Shown here: positions 62,577-64,000 of the stretch, one piece after another
Layout: every line of letters starts with the position of its first letter
How positions within the stretch are numbered: the first letter of the stretch is position 1
Assembly (NCBI GenBank): GCA_964632165.1
Contig: CAZWCZ010000002.1
Coordinates: 47,186 to 111,185 of the forward strand
Reading direction: 5' to 3'
From: SIG299 sp964632165
GTDB taxonomy: Bacteria; Bacillota; Clostridia; Lachnospirales; Lachnospiraceae
Length of the DNA: 64,000 nt
The notes under the pieces: model-generated
Seen by the model: only the letters and a program-made list of their open reading frames with translations
Database searches by the model: none
Told to the model about the DNA's origin: nothing
Position numbers and translations under genes: made by a program

Positions 62577-63791
62577 CTATGAGTTTTTTCGGTTCCATGC
62601 AATGCGGCCATCACAAACGGTCATCCTGCACTGTCCGGATACCCGGGTGCCCTCAAAAGGAGTTGCCTTTCCCTTAGACAGGAAATCCTTTGTATCTATT
62701 TCATATTCTTCCTGAAGATCCCATACCGTAAAATCGTTTCCCATCGGAATTCCAAACCGTTTCCGCGGACAGATGCTCATCAGTTCGATCAGCCTTTCCA
62801 GGCTCAGGCGGTTTGCCTTTACAAGTCCGCTATATAATAAAGGAAACGCCGTTTCCAATCCTACGATCCCAAAAGCACTTTTTTCCAGCCCTTTTGCCTT
62901 TTCCTGTGCGCTGTGAGGTGCATGATCCGTTGCAATCATATCGATCGTCCCGTCCAGGATCCCCTCAAGCAGAGCCTCTTTATCTTCTTTTGAACGCAGT
63001 GGCGGATTCATTTTCCACTTTCCGTCCTCCTGCAGGCTTCTGTCGTCCAACAGCAGATAATGCGGAGCGGTTTCGCAGCTGACATCCAATCCCTCTGCTT
63101 TTGCTTTTCGTATCAATTCCACACTTTCTTTGCAGGAAATATGACATACATGATATGCGCAGCCTGTTTCCCTTACAAGTTCCAGATCTCTTGCAATCGG
63201 TCCCCACTCACTCTCGCTGCAGATCCCTCGATGTCCATGTTCCTTTGCGTAGATTCCATCATGGATATACCCTCCATGCAGCAATGTATTATCCTCGCAG
63301 TGGGCAACGATCATCTTTCCAAGTTTCTTTGCTCTCTGCATTGCTTCAAGCATTCTCTCTCTGTCCTGTACTCCTTTTCCGTCATCGGAAAAAGCAATAA
63401 CATACCGTGCCAGTTCTTCCATCGGCACTAACTTTTCTCCCCGTTCTCCTACCGTTATCGCAGCATAAGGATAACAGTGTATGACTGCATCCTGCCTGAT
63501 CTTCTTCCTTTGTATCTCCAGATGTTCCATGCAGTCCGGTACCGGATCCAGATTCGGCATAGTGCAGACTGCGGTATATCCTCCGTGTGCCGCCGCCAGA
63601 GAACCGGTTGCAATCGTTTCCTTATAAAAAAAACCCGGTTCACGAAAATGCACATGCACATCGCAAAAACCGGGAAAAATAGTGTAACGATTCATATTGA
63701 TCTCTGGATTGGAAATGAGAAAATCTGTCACGACATCCGCCGTAACGGGAAAACTGTGGAAGCCTACCAGTTTTGCATTCATTTTCTGCAT
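62577..63791 (-). CDS. pyrC: Dihydroorotase
   Basis: This 404-residue zinc enzyme closes carbamoyl-aspartate to dihydroorotate. The motifs PGFCDVHVHFREPGF (metal-binding HxH), VAHCEDNTLL, YHVCHISCKES and ATDHAPHS place it in the class I amidohydrolase-type dihydroorotases. ATG 63791 follows AAGGA. It is the first gene of the pyrimidine operon, driven by the promoter at 63877-63906, and is separated from carB by 43 bases. Confidence 0.94.
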   Translation of the reverse strand: MQKMNAKLVGFHSFPVTADVVTDFLISNPEINMNRYTIFPGFCDVHVHFREPGFFYKETIATGSLAAAHGGYTAVCTMPNLDPVPDCMEHLEIQRKKIRQDAVIHCYPYAAITVGERGEKLVPMEELARYVIAFSDDGKGVQDRERMLEAMQRAKKLGKMIVAHCEDNTLLHGGYIHDGIYAKEHGHRGICSESEWGPIARDLELVRETGCAYHVCHISCKESVELIRKAKAEGLDVSCETAPHYLLLDDRSLQEDGKWKMNPPLRSKEDKEALLEGILDGTIDMIATDHAPHSAQEKAKGLEKSAFGIVGLETAFPLLYSGLVKANRLSLERLIELMSICPRKRFGIPMGNDFTVWDLQEEYEIDTKDFLSKGKATPFEGTRVSGQCRMTVCDGRIAWNRKNS

Positions 63792-63876
63792 ATCGTTTCC
63801 TTTCCGCAGGCAAAAAAAAAGCTTTGCTCGCTCTCTTTTTCTGTTTCAATTTCTGTCTGATTTTTTCTTTCCAGTT

Positions 63877-63906
63877 ACTATATCATATTTTTTCCTTTTT
63901 TGTCAA
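63877..63906 (-). promoter_or_regulatory. Promoter of the pyrimidine operon
   Basis: On the minus strand TTGACA (63901-63906) and TATAGT (63877-63882) are spaced by 18 bases. The leader of about 80 bases contains a T9 tract (after AAAGC) just before pyrC. I see no PyrR-type anti-antiterminator motif. The remaining bases to 64000 are AT-rich and show no gene. Confidence 0.8.
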
Positions 63907-64000
63907 TACCGGAACCGGAAAATTTTTAAATACAAAAAAAGTACCCGTGAAATAAAAAAATAAATTCCACTTCTTGCTGAATTTAGTCTTACACTATCTG

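Noticed and set aside
63792..63870. PyrR-type attenuator in the pyr leader
   Set aside because: No conserved PyrR-binding loop and no stable terminator stem ahead of the T tract.

Overview
The window looks like the chromosome of a spore-forming, anaerobic gut Firmicute, most likely a Lachnospiraceae member. This is inferred from AbrB-, SpmA/SpmB- and YaaT/RicT-type proteins, Clostridia-type sugar ABC importers sharing one MsmK-like ATPase, AGGAGG ribosome sites, AT-rich intergenic DNA and near-consensus sigma-A promoters. No phage, transposase, rRNA or CRISPR array is visible. The only RNA gene recognised is one tRNA-Lys(CTT).

Layout. (1) 1-8313, minus strand: an LplA/LplB/YtcP-type oligosaccharide importer operon. 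It begins with an ECF-S-like membrane protein and continues through several small unknown membrane proteins and an MsmK-type ATPase. Its promoter region (8475-8667) carries a textbook CcpA cre box and is divergent to a MATE efflux gene. That MATE gene is interrupted by 100 N, but a 55-base duplication on both sides shows the gap is an assembly artefact. (2) 10197-20269, minus strand: pyruvate kinase, two ABC exporter subunits with zinc ribbons flanking a DUF1854 protein, a NahK-like kinase, a DUF512 radical-SAM-like protein and a PHP phosphatase. (3) 20551-22264, plus strand: a HAD phosphatase and a PHP phosphoesterase.

(4) 22342-45975 is the main accessory region, a probable beta-mannan/manno-oligosaccharide utilisation locus. 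A run of twelve co-directional minus-strand genes (43569 down to 26047) encodes a GH26 mannanase lipoprotein with a CBM35-like domain, two complete sets of importer binding proteins and permeases but no ATPase, an NHL/TPR propeller protein, a YIP1 protein, a DUF5696 protein, a multi-domain lipoprotein with three tandem repeats, and a GH130 phosphorylase. A GH2 beta-mannosidase and a metallophosphoesterase lie beside it. An AraC regulator is divergent to the operon head and an apparently self-regulated LacI regulator follows. Expected flow (inference): GH26 cuts mannan at the surface, the binding proteins and permeases (powered by the MsmK at 1218-2276 or another shared ATPase) import the oligosaccharides, and GH130 and GH2 degrade them inside. 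The NHL/YIP1/DUF5696/CBM-binding-protein module is the least explained part and the best candidate for an undescribed system.

(5) 46108-50028: spmB and spmA, normally neighbours, are separated here by a GH29 fucosidase and galE. (6) 50215-54731: abrB-like regulator, then the housekeeping operon gmk-holB-yaaT-trmN6-rsmI. (7) 54861-55071: tRNA-Lys with a near-consensus promoter, a leader hairpin and a terminator. (8) 55075-63791: a minus-strand pyrimidine operon pyrC-carB-pyrK-pyrD-pyrF-pyrE-pyrB. It contains no carA, and PyrB carries a fused PyrI-like zinc module. Start codons were re-chosen by ribosome-binding sites for many genes; functional assignments rest on motif recognition, not on database searches.
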